64,000 nucleotides of DNA from Coprococcus ammoniilyticus (GCF_025567345.1 NZ_JAOQJS010000005.1:186001-250000); one strand, 5' to 3'. Shown: positions 51,679-60,338, counted from the stretch's first letter. A program made the numbers and translations. Notes: a model not told the origin generated them from the letters alone.

Positions 51679-53190
51679 TTAGTTATAGGTTCCACCTACG
51701 CCGGATCCGGCATTGAAGCCAAATAACGCACAACAGATCAGGTCGATGATAAAGGCTGTGCTTAAGACAGCGCAGATCAGGATCTGTGTTTTCCGGCTCT
51801 TCTTATGCATAAAGCGGCTGAGCTTCGGCGCCGCGATATAGACACCGAACAGACTTCCGATGCCAAATGCAAGTAAGCCGACCAGACAGATCCTTCCATT
51901 TAAATTCAGGAAGAATTTCTTATAATTCCAGTAGTGGGAATTAAAGAAGAAATCCAGGATCCAGCTTGCGATATATTCGAGCACGCCACAGATACCCATA
52001 GACATCAAGAATAGTTTCAATTTATCTGCCTTGAACCGGTCTAACAGGAAGATAATAACGACACCTCCGACACCATAGATCGGAAGCCACGGTCCATACA
52101 TTGTTCCACGGTTTACGAGCTCATGATCTCTGACAATGTGGAGCATAACCTCCCACACCCAGCCGACAAAACAGAATGAGAAGAAGAAAAAGATGAAATC
52201 TGTCAGCCGGTATTCACTCTTGATCTTGATTCCCTTTGGTACTTCTACTGCTGCATCCTGCAAGAGATATACCGGCACAGCAGTTTCTATACCTTTACAG
52301 TATGGTGCTCCGTCAAATGCACGCTCAACAAATGCTTCACTGTCAATTCTCTTTCTAAGATGAAAATACATCTCCACGTCGATCTCTACATCAAACGGTA
52401 CTGCTACTAACAGACCGGCAATCGGAACAAGCTTTAACAGCATAACAGGAATACAGGACAGATCTGTTACGAACATCTTCCATTTGTATCCATTTGTCAT
52501 TTCTTTGGATAAAGCTTTTGCCTCTTTCCAGCTAAGTGTCTGATTCTCCGCAACAAGATACGGGATCATCCGGTACTGATAGAATTTGTATATACCACCG
52601 ACGATCGTAAGATTCCATAAGAACAGAACCACCTTATATACGAACATCGTCCAGATCAATCTCAATAAATGTTTAAAATGAAATGGTGCAAACATACGGT
52701 TGATTGATACTTTATCACTGTACCGGCACTCCATCGCATACCGATTCTTTCCAACGATGGCTGCACTCTGAATAAAGAAATGCACGATCATCATAATAAA
52801 TGCGGATAATAGAAGTGCAATGATCACTTCTCCGGTATTACGTTCCAGATAGGCGGCATTTGCGCCTAACAGCTTAATGATCCATGTCTGACTCTTGGAA
52901 GCAACATCGATCAGTCCGATCACAAAATCCGAATGTATAAACGGAACATCCTTTACAATCGGTGTATTTACAGCATAGTCTTTTAAGATTTCCACGTTAC
53001 TTGCTACATGCGAAGTATCCAGTCCGATTGCCTTGTCAATCCCATTTACAAATGTCGACTGTGCAAATTCATCGACACCTAAAAATGCAAAGATGAAGCA
53101 GACTGCAACCAGTGCAAGCCACGCCATCGTTCCACGCTTAAACACCGTGTTCCACGCGCCTTTTCTCAGTTCTTTTCGATTCCAGTTCAT
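51679..53190 (-). CDS. Membrane protein: DUF975-like half joined to a PF06541-type half
   Basis: A 503-residue membrane protein with about ten helices. The N-terminal part (ELRKGAWNTVFKRGTMAWL, later EAKALSKEMTNGYKWKMFVTDLS) is typical of DUF975. The C-terminal part (TDFIFFFFSFCFVGWVWEVM, NRGTMYGPWLPIYGVGGV, then YIASWILDFFFNSHYWNY) is the putative ABC-transporter type IV domain PF06541. Each occurs alone in related bacteria, so this looks like a fusion. Function unknown. Confidence 0.75.
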   Translation of the reverse strand: MNWNRKELRKGAWNTVFKRGTMAWLALVAVCFIFAFLGVDEFAQSTFVNGIDKAIGLDTSHVASNVEILKDYAVNTPIVKDVPFIHSDFVIGLIDVASKSQTWIIKLLGANAAYLERNTGEVIIALLLSAFIMMIVHFFIQSAAIVGKNRYAMECRYSDKVSINRMFAPFHFKHLLRLIWTMFVYKVVLFLWNLTIVGGIYKFYQYRMIPYLVAENQTLSWKEAKALSKEMTNGYKWKMFVTDLSCIPVMLLKLVPIAGLLVAVPFDVEIDVEMYFHLRKRIDSEAFVERAFDGAPYCKGIETAVPVYLLQDAAVEVPKGIKIKSEYRLTDFIFFFFSFCFVGWVWEVMLHIVRDHELVNRGTMYGPWLPIYGVGGVVIIFLLDRFKADKLKLFLMSMGICGVLEYIASWILDFFFNSHYWNYKKFFLNLNGRICLVGLLAFGIGSLFGVYIAAPKLSRFMHKKSRKTQILICAVLSTAFIIDLICCALFGFNAGSGVGGTYN

Positions 53191-53216
53191 ATTCTTATGC
53201 TCTCCTCCAGCTCTGC

Positions 53217-53387
53217 TTACTGTATAATCTCATACTGTAACAGCTCGTAGTGCAGCTTCGTTCCCTCTGCGATCCCATTCGGCAGCAAGGCTCTTGCAAC
53301 CAGCTTATCTTCTTCGGAACCATCCAGATTCTGCAGATGCGCATATTCTCCATCAATCTGTTTTACAATATAATCACATACTAACAT
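53217..53387 (-). CDS. Small DUF3006-like protein
   Basis: A 56-residue protein (MLVCDYIVKQIDGEYAHLQN, then LLPNGIAEGTKL) with the usual DUF3006 pattern: an aspartate-glycine-glutamate turn and a LLP-G-x-x-EG-T/D motif. GATAGGAGAT precedes two in-frame ATG codons (53393 and 53387); spacing favours 53387. It lies just upstream of the 503-residue membrane protein in the same direction. Function unknown. Confidence 0.62.
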   Translation of the reverse strand: MLVCDYIVKQIDGEYAHLQNLDGSEEDKLVARALLPNGIAEGTKLHYELLQYEIIQ

Positions 53388-53479
53388 TTCCATATCTCCT
53401 ATCAAAAGCGTTAGCCTGATTATACTATCTCTTTCGACAAAATTCTATCTTTATATGCAATTTGAAATTTACAAAAAAC

Positions 53480-53743
53480 TTCGCAATCAAAATAAACTGC
53501 CTGTACGCATACATTTAATCATTAGACAAATATATCCACCCGGAAAAGAATTCAATGCATTTTTCGTTATAAGATACACATTGTCAACAAATGCGGGTGT
53601 ATGTCTGAGCCCAAAGGGCGAGTTCACACAGGAGCATTTGTGAATCAGACATGTGTATCGAATAGAAAATGCATTGATATTTTCAGAGTGGATATATCTG
53701 TCTAATGTTATACTGCTTATAAACAGTTTATTTTGATTGCGAA
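53480..53743 (+). repeat. Giant hairpin with conserved head (copy E2)
   Basis: Outer arms TTCGCAATCAAAATAAACTG and its perfect complement (53724-53743), then CATTAGACA.ATATATCCAC and complement, then AATGCATTTT and complement. The head at 53560-53670 is shared with E1, E3 and E4 but with other base pairs: ATACACAT/ATGTGTAT, ACAAATGC/GCATTTGT, GTC/GAC. On the minus strand the hairpin is followed by T6, so it may end the HMA transcript. Confidence 0.85.
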
Positions 53744-53750
53744 ATTTTTG

Positions 53751-54005
53751 CTACTTGCCAAAATGGAATAAGCCTTTTTTCTCATATGGCTCACTGGTTG
53801 CGGAAAGCATCTCATAACCGATATCCTTGATTGCCTTCTTTGCAGTCTCAGTATCGATATTGTCCTCGCTGATGATCACCGTTTCCCCGCTCTTGGCAGA
53901 AGAAGTTACCTTTTTTACCTTGAAATTCTTACGAATCACATCATTCATGTGGGCTTCGCACATACCACACATCATTCCATCAATTTTTAAAGTTGTCTTT
54001 ATCAT
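53751..54005 (-). CDS. CopZ-like heavy-metal-associated domain protein
   Basis: An 84-residue protein with one HMA domain: metal motif GMMCGMC near residues 10-15, a ferredoxin-like beta-alpha-beta pattern and a short tail (KKGLFHFGK). Such proteins bind Cu(I) and pass it to a copper ATPase, none of which is in the window. Start at 54005 after AGAAGGAATTGAG; the longer frame crosses the promoter. A copper-type operator overlaps its promoter. Confidence 0.85.
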   Translation of the reverse strand: MIKTTLKIDGMMCGMCEAHMNDVIRKNFKVKKVTSSAKSGETVIISEDNIDTETAKKAIKDIGYEMLSATSEPYEKKGLFHFGK

Positions 54006-54041
54006 CTCAATTCCTTCTTTCGTATTTATTATGTCGCATTT

Positions 54042-54070
54042 AATATATACCCCACAGGGGTATATGTCAA
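54042..54070 (-). promoter_or_regulatory. CsoR-type operator inside the HMA promoter
   Basis: On the minus strand TTGACA (54065-54070) and TATATT (54042-54047) are 17 bp apart, and the spacer is the dyad TATACCCC-TGT-GGGGTATA (54045-54065), which has the CsoR operator form. A CsoR repressor bound here would cover the promoter and release with Cu(I). Confidence 0.82.
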
Positions 54071-54155
54071 TTCTGTTTCTATTATATTGAGAATTAATTA
54101 TCACTTAATCGTATATTCCTTCACAAATCACTTTTTGAAAAATCATGCTGTATAA

Positions 54156-54268
54156 AAAGGAAAAACCGGCAGTCCCTAATCTGCCGGTCATCACCGATAT
54201 CCCCACATCGGTCTCACGCTCTTTTCTTTATACTAAATTCCCAAATGCACTGATCTATTATCGATCAT
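54156..54268 (-). ncRNA. Candidate small RNA with three hairpins
   Basis: A minus-strand extended -10 (TGATATAAT at 54275-54283) would start an RNA near 54268. It could fold as TGATC/GATCA, then ACCGAT/ATCGGT (54193-54212), then ACCGGCAG/CTGCCGGT (54165-54188) followed by T5, an intrinsic terminator. No gene in this direction ends here: the HMA promoter lies further on and the LytTR gene is divergent. The -35 is weak. The rest of the 390-bp intergenic region is A/T-rich and shows nothing else. Confidence 0.45.
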
Positions 54269-54455
54269 AGTCAAATTATATCACCCTGCACCACTTTTTG
54301 TACACTAACCAAACGGATAGTATTTGCCATTTATTTTATTTATTTTTATCTTTTTTACCTCTTCTTATCGAATCAAACATACACACACTGTCCAATTTGC
54401 GGGTTGTATTTTTATATAGTTCTGATTAAAATAGAAAAAAAGAAAGGAGCACCCC

Positions 54456-55262
54456 ATGACAATTCAGGATTTTGTTTCTCTTTCCGGCGAGATATTGACA
54501 CAATATTATGACAACAACATTACGCCATTTCTCGATGCATGCCATGAAGATGTTCTGTGGATCGGTCCTGCCGAAAAACAGGTAATTCGCACAAAAAAAG
54601 TACTGGTCAACACATTTCTGTCTGAACAGCACAAATTAAAATTTGTTCTTCATGATCTGGTTATTACTCCTCTTGCTACGACCAGCAACCGGGTAGTTGA
54701 GATCATTATGTTCTTTATGGTTGATACGATATGGCCTGATAACAGCATGAATCGGGTTAATCAGAGGATTCATCTGTCCTGGATCATGAACAACGAAGTT
54801 CCTCAGATTCGGCTCTGCCATATCTCAAATGCTATCTCTTACGATGAACGAGATACCATCTATCCGGTGCATTACGATTCCAAATTCCGCGGAATGCCGC
54901 TTGCCGGCGTATCCCGCTCGGAACGTTTGTCGTTTAAGGGTACAGATAAATCTCTGCTTTTTCTGAATCGGAATCAGATCCTGTACATAGAATCCCATGG
55001 CAGACACTCCAATACCCATACAACCTCCAATTCCTACGAGATTACAGAAAGTCTGCTTTCTCTGGAAAAACGCTTCCCGGATTATTTCCTGCGTTGCCAC
55101 CAGAGTTATTTGATCAATCCTGATTTCGCATCATCAATTGAACGTTTTAAACTTACAATGTCCGATGGCTTTGTAATCCCAATCCCGGAAAAGAAATATA
55201 CTCAGGTAAAACGTCTGCTTCTGGATTTTATTAACGCCCGGTCATCAGACACCGGAATTTAA
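54456..55262 (+). CDS. LytTR regulator with an NTF2/SnoaL-like sensor half
   Basis: A 268-residue protein. Residues about 1-130 (LSGEILTQYYDNNITPFLDA, then CHEDVLWIGPAEKQVI) have the SnoaL/NTF2-like pattern; residues about 155-260 are a LytTR DNA-binding domain (LLFLNRNQILYIESHGRHS, FLRCHQSYLINPDFASSIE). There is no receiver domain, so the first half may bind a small ligand. AAAGGAGCACCCC precedes the ATG. Its end overlaps the end of mutY by 18 bp on the other strand. Confidence 0.8.
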   Translation: MTIQDFVSLSGEILTQYYDNNITPFLDACHEDVLWIGPAEKQVIRTKKVLVNTFLSEQHKLKFVLHDLVITPLATTSNRVVEIIMFFMVDTIWPDNSMNRVNQRIHLSWIMNNEVPQIRLCHISNAISYDERDTIYPVHYDSKFRGMPLAGVSRSERLSFKGTDKSLLFLNRNQILYIESHGRHSNTHTTSNSYEITESLLSLEKRFPDYFLRCHQSYLINPDFASSIERFKLTMSDGFVIPIPEKKYTQVKRLLLDFINARSSDTGI

Positions 55263-56297
55263 AAGATCTTTAAACGGTGCAAATGCTGACGGAATCGCAA
55301 TCTCCTGCTTCAGCTCTTCTAATGTAACCCAACGAAGATCTTTCGCCTGCTGTTCCATACATTCCATATAAAAGGCTTTCATATGCCATTCTACATGGGA
55401 AAAAATATGTGTATATGTTGTCTCCATCCAGATTTCTTTTGGGTGGAGATTTTTTGACGTTACATACGAAAGGATCTCCTGTGTGCTGTAGCTTCCGGGA
55501 AGATTCGGGAATTCCCACAATCCATGTAACAACCCTTTCTCTGTCCGCTTCCGTATCGCAACCTTATCTTCATACCGAAGCATCAGCACCGCTTTTTCTT
55601 CCACTTTCCGTTTCTTCTTTGCTTCACGAACCGGATACTGCTGCCAGGAATCATGCTTATGAGCTTTACACAATTCCTGTAGTGGACACACCTCACATTT
55701 TGGCGCACCATTTGGCAGACAGATTGTTGCTCCAACCTCCATCAGACTCTGTGTCAGCATATCGCAATGTCCATACCGGTACACCTGCAGAAGTTCCTCC
55801 CGGATTTTCTTCTTTACTGCCTGCTTGTCGATATTTGACGGATCTTCCATCACTCTGGTATATACCCGGAGGACATTTCCGTCCACTGCAGGAGTGGGCA
55901 GATCAAAGCAGATCGAGCCGATTGCTCCCGCCGTATATTCTCCGATTCCCGGCAGGCTCAGGATCTCATCGTATTCTGCAGGGAAGTTTCCCTGCCATTC
56001 TATCACCACTTCTCCTGCTGCCTTTTTCAGATTTCTTGCACGGTTATAATATCCAAGTCCTTCCCAAAGTTTCATCAGGCGGTCATCATCTACCTCTGCC
56101 AGCGCCTCGATCGTCGGAAGCTCCTGCAAAAACGTTCTGTAATATTCTTTTACTGCTTCCACTCTCGTCTGCTGCAGCATGATCTCCGACAACCATACAT
56201 GATACGGTTCTTTATCTTTTCTCCATGGAAGATCTCTGGCATGTTCCGGATACCATGCGATCAAATTGTCCGCGATCTGCTTATATACATTCTGCAT
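55245..56297 (-). CDS. mutY: A/G-specific adenine glycosylase MutY
   Basis: About 350 residues. It has HhH-GPD fold motifs WLSEIMLQQTRVEAVKEYY and LPGIGEYTAGAIGSICFDLP, the catalytic aspartate in TPAVDGNVLRV, the [4Fe-4S] loop C-x6-C-x2-C-x5-C (CLPNGAPKCEVCPLQELC) and a C-terminal NUDIX-like domain for 8-oxoguanine recognition. It removes adenine opposite 8-oxoG. The start at 56297 (MQNVYKQI) follows AGGATGGAATGAG; a 15-codon longer frame is possible. Confidence 0.92.
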   Translation of the reverse strand: MQNVYKQIADNLIAWYPEHARDLPWRKDKEPYHVWLSEIMLQQTRVEAVKEYYRTFLQELPTIEALAEVDDDRLMKLWEGLGYYNRARNLKKAAGEVVIEWQGNFPAEYDEILSLPGIGEYTAGAIGSICFDLPTPAVDGNVLRVYTRVMEDPSNIDKQAVKKKIREELLQVYRYGHCDMLTQSLMEVGATICLPNGAPKCEVCPLQELCKAHKHDSWQQYPVREAKKKRKVEEKAVLMLRYEDKVAIRKRTEKGLLHGLWEFPNLPGSYSTQEILSYVTSKNLHPKEIWMETTYTHIFSHVEWHMKAFYMECMEQQAKDLRWVTLEELKQEIAIPSAFAPFKDLLNSGV

Positions 56298-56431
56298 AAA
56301 CTCATTCCATCCTGTTGCGTTTTTGTATTTTATTTCTATCATTCTATCACAATATCCTGCAAAACAGCATTACCATTTTCTTCCCGTTTCCATTTATTTG
56401 CTGCCATCGGATATTGCTCCTCTCGATGTTT

Positions 56432-57472
56432 TTATTTTTCCAACAATTCTACCGTTTTTACCACATATGCAAATGCTTCTGCATTAAACTTTCGTAATTT
56501 TGAGAGCTTCGAATAGTTTGATTTACCTATATTACAATCCAGATATAAATTACAGTCTATAACTTTTTCAAAATTTGATTTTCGCAAAATACAAGCAGCA
56601 AGATACATTGTTTTACAGGCAGATTGCACCGCCTTCTCAGCAGAATATCTTTCATCATATATATGTGTGGAAATACTTTTTATTCCTGCCAGATACATTG
56701 GATATTCATTACCGATCTGTCCTCTGCCAGCAATACAGGCAGCAGTATCTATTGTATCCATTAATACCTCATTTGCCGATATATCTAACCCTCTATAATT
56801 TATCTCCGTTTCAACGATAGCCATATAAGAATTATAAACATCTTCAAAATCATCAAATACATCGATCAACGCAGCTACATCATACATTTGTTTGATTATC
56901 TCAAGTTCTTTTCCTATTCCCAATGGTATACCCGTCGTATGTGGCGCAAATGCTGTTAATTTATCACCCAGAATACAATCTACCGATGGCAATACAACTT
57001 CTAAATCTTCCCCCTGTGTATTTAAAAGATCATTTTTAATAGGTTTACTTACAATCCTTGCATAATGATTCTCTTCAAAGAGGATATCTAAAAGTATATA
57101 AAACAAAGTATCATTTTTCACCGGAGATTTATAATAAAATTTATAGTGTTTCTTTGCGATACCATTTTTTCCAATTCTCTCCTGTTGCACGACTTTCTCA
57201 AAAGGAAAGACATCTTTTACTTTCTTCAAATAACTTTCCACATCCGTTCCTTGTGGAACGATTATATCAACATCTGTCGATAATCTTCTTGGATGTTCAA
57301 GTAACAACATTAAACTGGTTCCACCCTTAAATATAAACGGCATCTTTACCTTGCAAAGAGCCTCCAGCAAACCAAACGCATAGATGCTTCTCTCTAAAAT
57401 AAAAGTATCCGTATTTTTATTTTTTCTCAATTCATTTATATGTTCTAATGTATAATTATCCTTTGTAAGCAT
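56432..57472 (-). CDS. AbiEii-like nucleotidyltransferase toxin
   Basis: A 346-residue protein of the AbiEii/AbiGii family: the nucleotidyltransferase motif FKGGTSLMLLLEHPRRLSTD followed by DVDIIVP supplies the GG-S and D-x-D residues, and LGDKLTAFAPHTTGIPLG is the second conserved block. Homologous toxins modify tRNA acceptor ends and block growth, giving abortive phage resistance. It starts 8 nt after its partner gene at 57481, as in type IV AbiE or MenAT operons. ATG at 57472. Confidence 0.87.
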   Translation of the reverse strand: MLTKDNYTLEHINELRKNKNTDTFILERSIYAFGLLEALCKVKMPFIFKGGTSLMLLLEHPRRLSTDVDIIVPQGTDVESYLKKVKDVFPFEKVVQQERIGKNGIAKKHYKFYYKSPVKNDTLFYILLDILFEENHYARIVSKPIKNDLLNTQGEDLEVVLPSVDCILGDKLTAFAPHTTGIPLGIGKELEIIKQMYDVAALIDVFDDFEDVYNSYMAIVETEINYRGLDISANEVLMDTIDTAACIAGRGQIGNEYPMYLAGIKSISTHIYDERYSAEKAVQSACKTMYLAACILRKSNFEKVIDCNLYLDCNIGKSNYSKLSKLRKFNAEAFAYVVKTVELLEK

Positions 57473-57480
57473 CCAATCTC

Positions 57481-58212
57481 CTATACAATCAGTTGTATGT
57501 TCGTGTTATCTTTTATAAAATCCCGAATTTCAATTTCTTTATTACGCCTCCGTGCATATCGAAATAACTTTGTTTCATCAATTTTGTACATGGAAAACAT
57601 ATTTTCCAAGGCCTGTGGATAATCAGAAAATGAAAGCATCTGCTTCAATTTTTTATTGGCAAACAAATCAACTACCAGCTTTTCCAGTGAAAGACCATAC
57701 GCCGAACTTTCCCCTTTCGGAGACTCACTGACAAGACGATCTAGCAATATTGTTTCATATGTTGCATAACGCAATACATCTTCTACACTTGGCTTAAAAA
57801 GAATCTTTTTATTTTCAACTATTAACTGATCAAACACAAATTCACATCCTGTATGTTCAACTTCTAAAAAAATATAATTATATCCTACCTGATGATTAAA
57901 AAATTCATTCAACCATCGAAGTTCCCATATTCTATAATCCACCAATGGAAATTTCTGCTCCATCTCATCTATTATTTTTTTTGATCTGTCTGTATAGATA
58001 TTTGTATATTTTTTCAGATGTTCTCCTGATGTACACTTCTTGTATTTATCACGACCAACTCTTTCTATCTCTGACATTCGAATCCAATATTCTATTAATC
58101 GCTTCATCTGTCCTTCACGAAACTCCGGTTGTACCTCAATCACAAGCTGCATCAATTCTTTTCTTGATATTATTCCATCAGGTATTCTTATCAATAAATC
58201 CATATTTTTCAT
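57481..58212 (-). CDS. AbiEi-like antitoxin partner (DUF6577-type)
   Basis: A protein of about 243 residues with an N-terminal winged-helix-like part (LIRIPDGIISRKELMQLVIE) and a C-terminal region (FLEVEHTGCEFVFDQL, LDRLVSESPKGESSAYGLSLEKLVVDLFANK) typical of partners of AbiEii toxins. It should neutralise the toxin and repress the operon. Start uncertain: ATG at 58212 or 58203. The strong AAGGAGGA lies 30 nt upstream with a small hairpin (CCAAT/ATTGG) between it and the start. Confidence 0.78.
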   Translation of the reverse strand: MKNMDLLIRIPDGIISRKELMQLVIEVQPEFREGQMKRLIEYWIRMSEIERVGRDKYKKCTSGEHLKKYTNIYTDRSKKIIDEMEQKFPLVDYRIWELRWLNEFFNHQVGYNYIFLEVEHTGCEFVFDQLIVENKKILFKPSVEDVLRYATYETILLDRLVSESPKGESSAYGLSLEKLVVDLFANKKLKQMLSFSDYPQALENMFSMYKIDETKLFRYARRRNKEIEIRDFIKDNTNIQLIV

Positions 58213-58282
58213 TCTTCCATACAATCCAATCTGTAATTGGAATCCTCCTTTCCTCTTTTTCTAACCGTTTCATTGTCTCGTT

Positions 58283-58306
58283 CGGCAAATTTTTATTTTT
58301 TTGCCG
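58283..58306. repeat. CGGCAAA dyad, copy 1, upstream of the AbiE operon
   Basis: CGGCAAA and TTTGCCG flank a 10-bp T-rich centre. The 24-bp sequence is repeated without change at 58359-58382. Candidate operator for the antitoxin. Confidence 0.6.
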
Positions 58307-58358
58307 ATATAGTCATTAATAGGATAACATCTTTTATAATAAAAGGCAATGACCAGAG

Positions 58359-58382
58359 CGGCAAATTTTTATTTTTTTGCCG
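58359..58382. repeat. CGGCAAA dyad, copy 2, within a larger hairpin
   Basis: The same 24-bp dyad as 58283-58306, here extended by AATGACC (58348-58354) and GGTCATT (58387-58393). On the minus strand it could also act as terminator of the 79-residue gene ending at 58418. Confidence 0.6.
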
Positions 58383-58417
58383 TTCCGGTCATTTTGATAA
58401 GAATAATAATTATACAC

Positions 58418-58657
58418 TTAAAATCTTCTTCCGCCCATGCCACACATAGGCTTTTCTTCTGTCTCCGGTGTTTCTACTACATAATTTGTGCGAAATGCAG
58501 CATTTACTTCTGCAATTTCTTTCTTGCCATCAATGTAATCTCTGAAATATTCCATCAAATTCATACCGGAATTCTCACAGCCTTCTTCTTCCTCCCACTG
58601 TTTTACAAGTGCAATTCGTTCTGATTTTGTTGTGTCTTTAATTAATGTACTTTTCAT
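58418..58657 (-). CDS. Small conserved-looking protein with CGMGGRR tail
   Basis: A 79-residue acidic protein: KDTTKSERIALVKQWEEEEG at the start, GCENSGMNLMEYFRDYIDGK in the middle, a disordered linker, and the tail PMCGMGGRRF. There are two cysteines. I do not know its function. From memory, small clostridial proteins of this look have been labelled PurH in automated annotation, which cannot be right because it is far too short for that enzyme. It follows the phosphoesterase gene by 6 nt and probably shares its transcript. Confidence 0.65.
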   Translation of the reverse strand: MKSTLIKDTTKSERIALVKQWEEEEGCENSGMNLMEYFRDYIDGKKEIAEVNAAFRTNYVVETPETEEKPMCGMGGRRF

Positions 58658-58663
58658 CTGAAA

Positions 58664-59290
58664 TTACCTTCCTTTTTTCTTTTTTTCCGGGATCTCGATT
58701 CCTCTTGCTTCTAACAGTTCCTTCAATGACTGTGGCTCATAATTCATATACGGTTGCATACAACCGACATTGATCGCCAGGAAATCCTGGTCTTCCTCAT
58801 GAAGATCCTTGCGTTCATTCAGCCGCTTTATGCAGTCCTGAAAAAACACATCCTCCGGGGATCGGTGTGTATGCCCATACAACAGGATATTCCCTCTATG
58901 CTGACCATTCCAGAACAGGATTGGATAATGACAAAGCACCAGCTTATATGCATTTCCTCGAATGTTGTCTGTAATCTCTTTGTAATTACAAACCTCCTCA
59001 AATAACTGCCGGAGCCTGTAATCTGACAGATCATCATGGTTCCCATGCACAAGAATCTTATGTCCTTTTAACTGCGCAACGAGTGCAATCAATTCTTCAC
59101 TTTTTCCCCGCTTACTGAGGTCGCCAAGGATATAGACCGTATCACCATTTGTCACCTTCCGGTTCCATCTGGCAAGCATATCGGCATGCATTTCTTCCAG
59201 TGTCTTATAATCTCTCTCATCATATCCGCTTCCGCTGCCTGCAAGCTGACTGGCACAGCAGAAATGCAGATCACTGATATAATAATTCAT
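58664..59290 (-). CDS. Calcineurin-like metallophosphoesterase
   Basis: A 208-residue enzyme with the complete two-metal motif set: SDLHF, GDLSKRG, VHGNHDD, CHYP and YGHTH. It is the short bacterial phosphoesterase type and its substrate is unknown. It lies directly upstream of the 79-residue gene in one transcription unit. No signal peptide. Confidence 0.87.
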   Translation of the reverse strand: MNYYISDLHFCCASQLAGSGSGYDERDYKTLEEMHADMLARWNRKVTNGDTVYILGDLSKRGKSEELIALVAQLKGHKILVHGNHDDLSDYRLRQLFEEVCNYKEITDNIRGNAYKLVLCHYPILFWNGQHRGNILLYGHTHRSPEDVFFQDCIKRLNERKDLHEEDQDFLAINVGCMQPYMNYEPQSLKELLEARGIEIPEKKKKGR

Positions 59291-59363
59291 TCCGTGTTTT
59301 CACCTCGCAATGTCCTTATGACATTTTTCCTCTCACCAGTTTACATTCTACCAAATAGGTATA

Positions 59364-60338
59364 TCAATTCATCCAGTGGATCTGTTCTCCCTGAACCAGT
59401 GGATATCTAAAAAGCTCGGAACCGTCCAGATCACAATGGTGCATATCCACACCTGTGATCTGGTGGTTGTCGTATGTTGTATAATAATAAATTCCTTTAT
59501 CTGCATTACAGCAGGAAGTATAGAGTGTGATCTCATATTTGCCATCTGCCACTTCACAGCATCCACGCTGCTGATCGACCGATCCGAGAATATGGAAGAA
59601 CTGGCTGATACTCTCCGCCTCGCTGTCGCCAGATTTCGAATTCATTTTTGTAAATGCGACCTTCGCAAATCGTGACGCTGACGACAGATCACCCGGCAAA
59701 CCAAGTGCACCCATGCCCCTGCTGTAAGACTGTAACTGCAGCTGCTCTGCGAAAGTATTTTCCGGCTGCTTCGGAGATAAGCCCTGATAATTATTCAATA
59801 AAAACATCTGTGTCTCAAATGGTGGATTGTTCGTGAGAACTCCGACCGGATTCTCATGTATATGCATTCCATCCGCCATACACTCAACTGTGATCGCAGC
59901 ATTTCGATCTGCTATGATCCAGTGTAACTGTGCCGATGGAAGCTGTTCGCTGAAAGGTGTTCCGACCAGATTCATCCGGTCAAGCAATGCCCGTACCTCG
60001 TCCAGATCCGCACACTGTCCAAGTATCCACGGGATAAATTCAAACTGTGCAACATTATCCCTACCAGCTTCTACTGCCTGATAAACTGCATTTCCAACAA
60101 AATTAAGTCCCGCCATACCAACACCCTTTTCATTGATCGCATCATAATAAAGCGGATATCCACCTGCCACATGCGCCATGCCAATGATCGCATAATGAGA
60201 ATACCTCTTTCCCATATGACGAAACTCAAACGGGAACTTTCTCGGTGTCACCGTAATCTCATCCCCATAAGAAAATTCATAATCTAACGTTCTGCCAAAA
60301 TAAAAATCCTTCGTTTTATACGTCGCTGCTGTACACAT
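59364..60338 (-). CDS. Choloylglycine hydrolase family enzyme, probable bile salt hydrolase
   Basis: A 324-residue N-terminal-nucleophile hydrolase. After removal of Met1, Cys2 is the nucleophile; the other conserved residues are visible as Arg16 and Asp19 (GRTLDYE), Asn79 (MAGLNF), an asparagine in VLTNNPPF and an arginine in SSASRF. Asn79 favours bile salt hydrolase over penicillin V acylase, which usually has tyrosine there. No signal peptide, so cytoplasmic. It deconjugates glycine- or taurine-linked bile acids if the assignment holds. It stands alone. Confidence 0.82.
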   Translation of the reverse strand: MCTAATYKTKDFYFGRTLDYEFSYGDEITVTPRKFPFEFRHMGKRYSHYAIIGMAHVAGGYPLYYDAINEKGVGMAGLNFVGNAVYQAVEAGRDNVAQFEFIPWILGQCADLDEVRALLDRMNLVGTPFSEQLPSAQLHWIIADRNAAITVECMADGMHIHENPVGVLTNNPPFETQMFLLNNYQGLSPKQPENTFAEQLQLQSYSRGMGALGLPGDLSSASRFAKVAFTKMNSKSGDSEAESISQFFHILGSVDQQRGCCEVADGKYEITLYTSCCNADKGIYYYTTYDNHQITGVDMHHCDLDGSELFRYPLVQGEQIHWMN

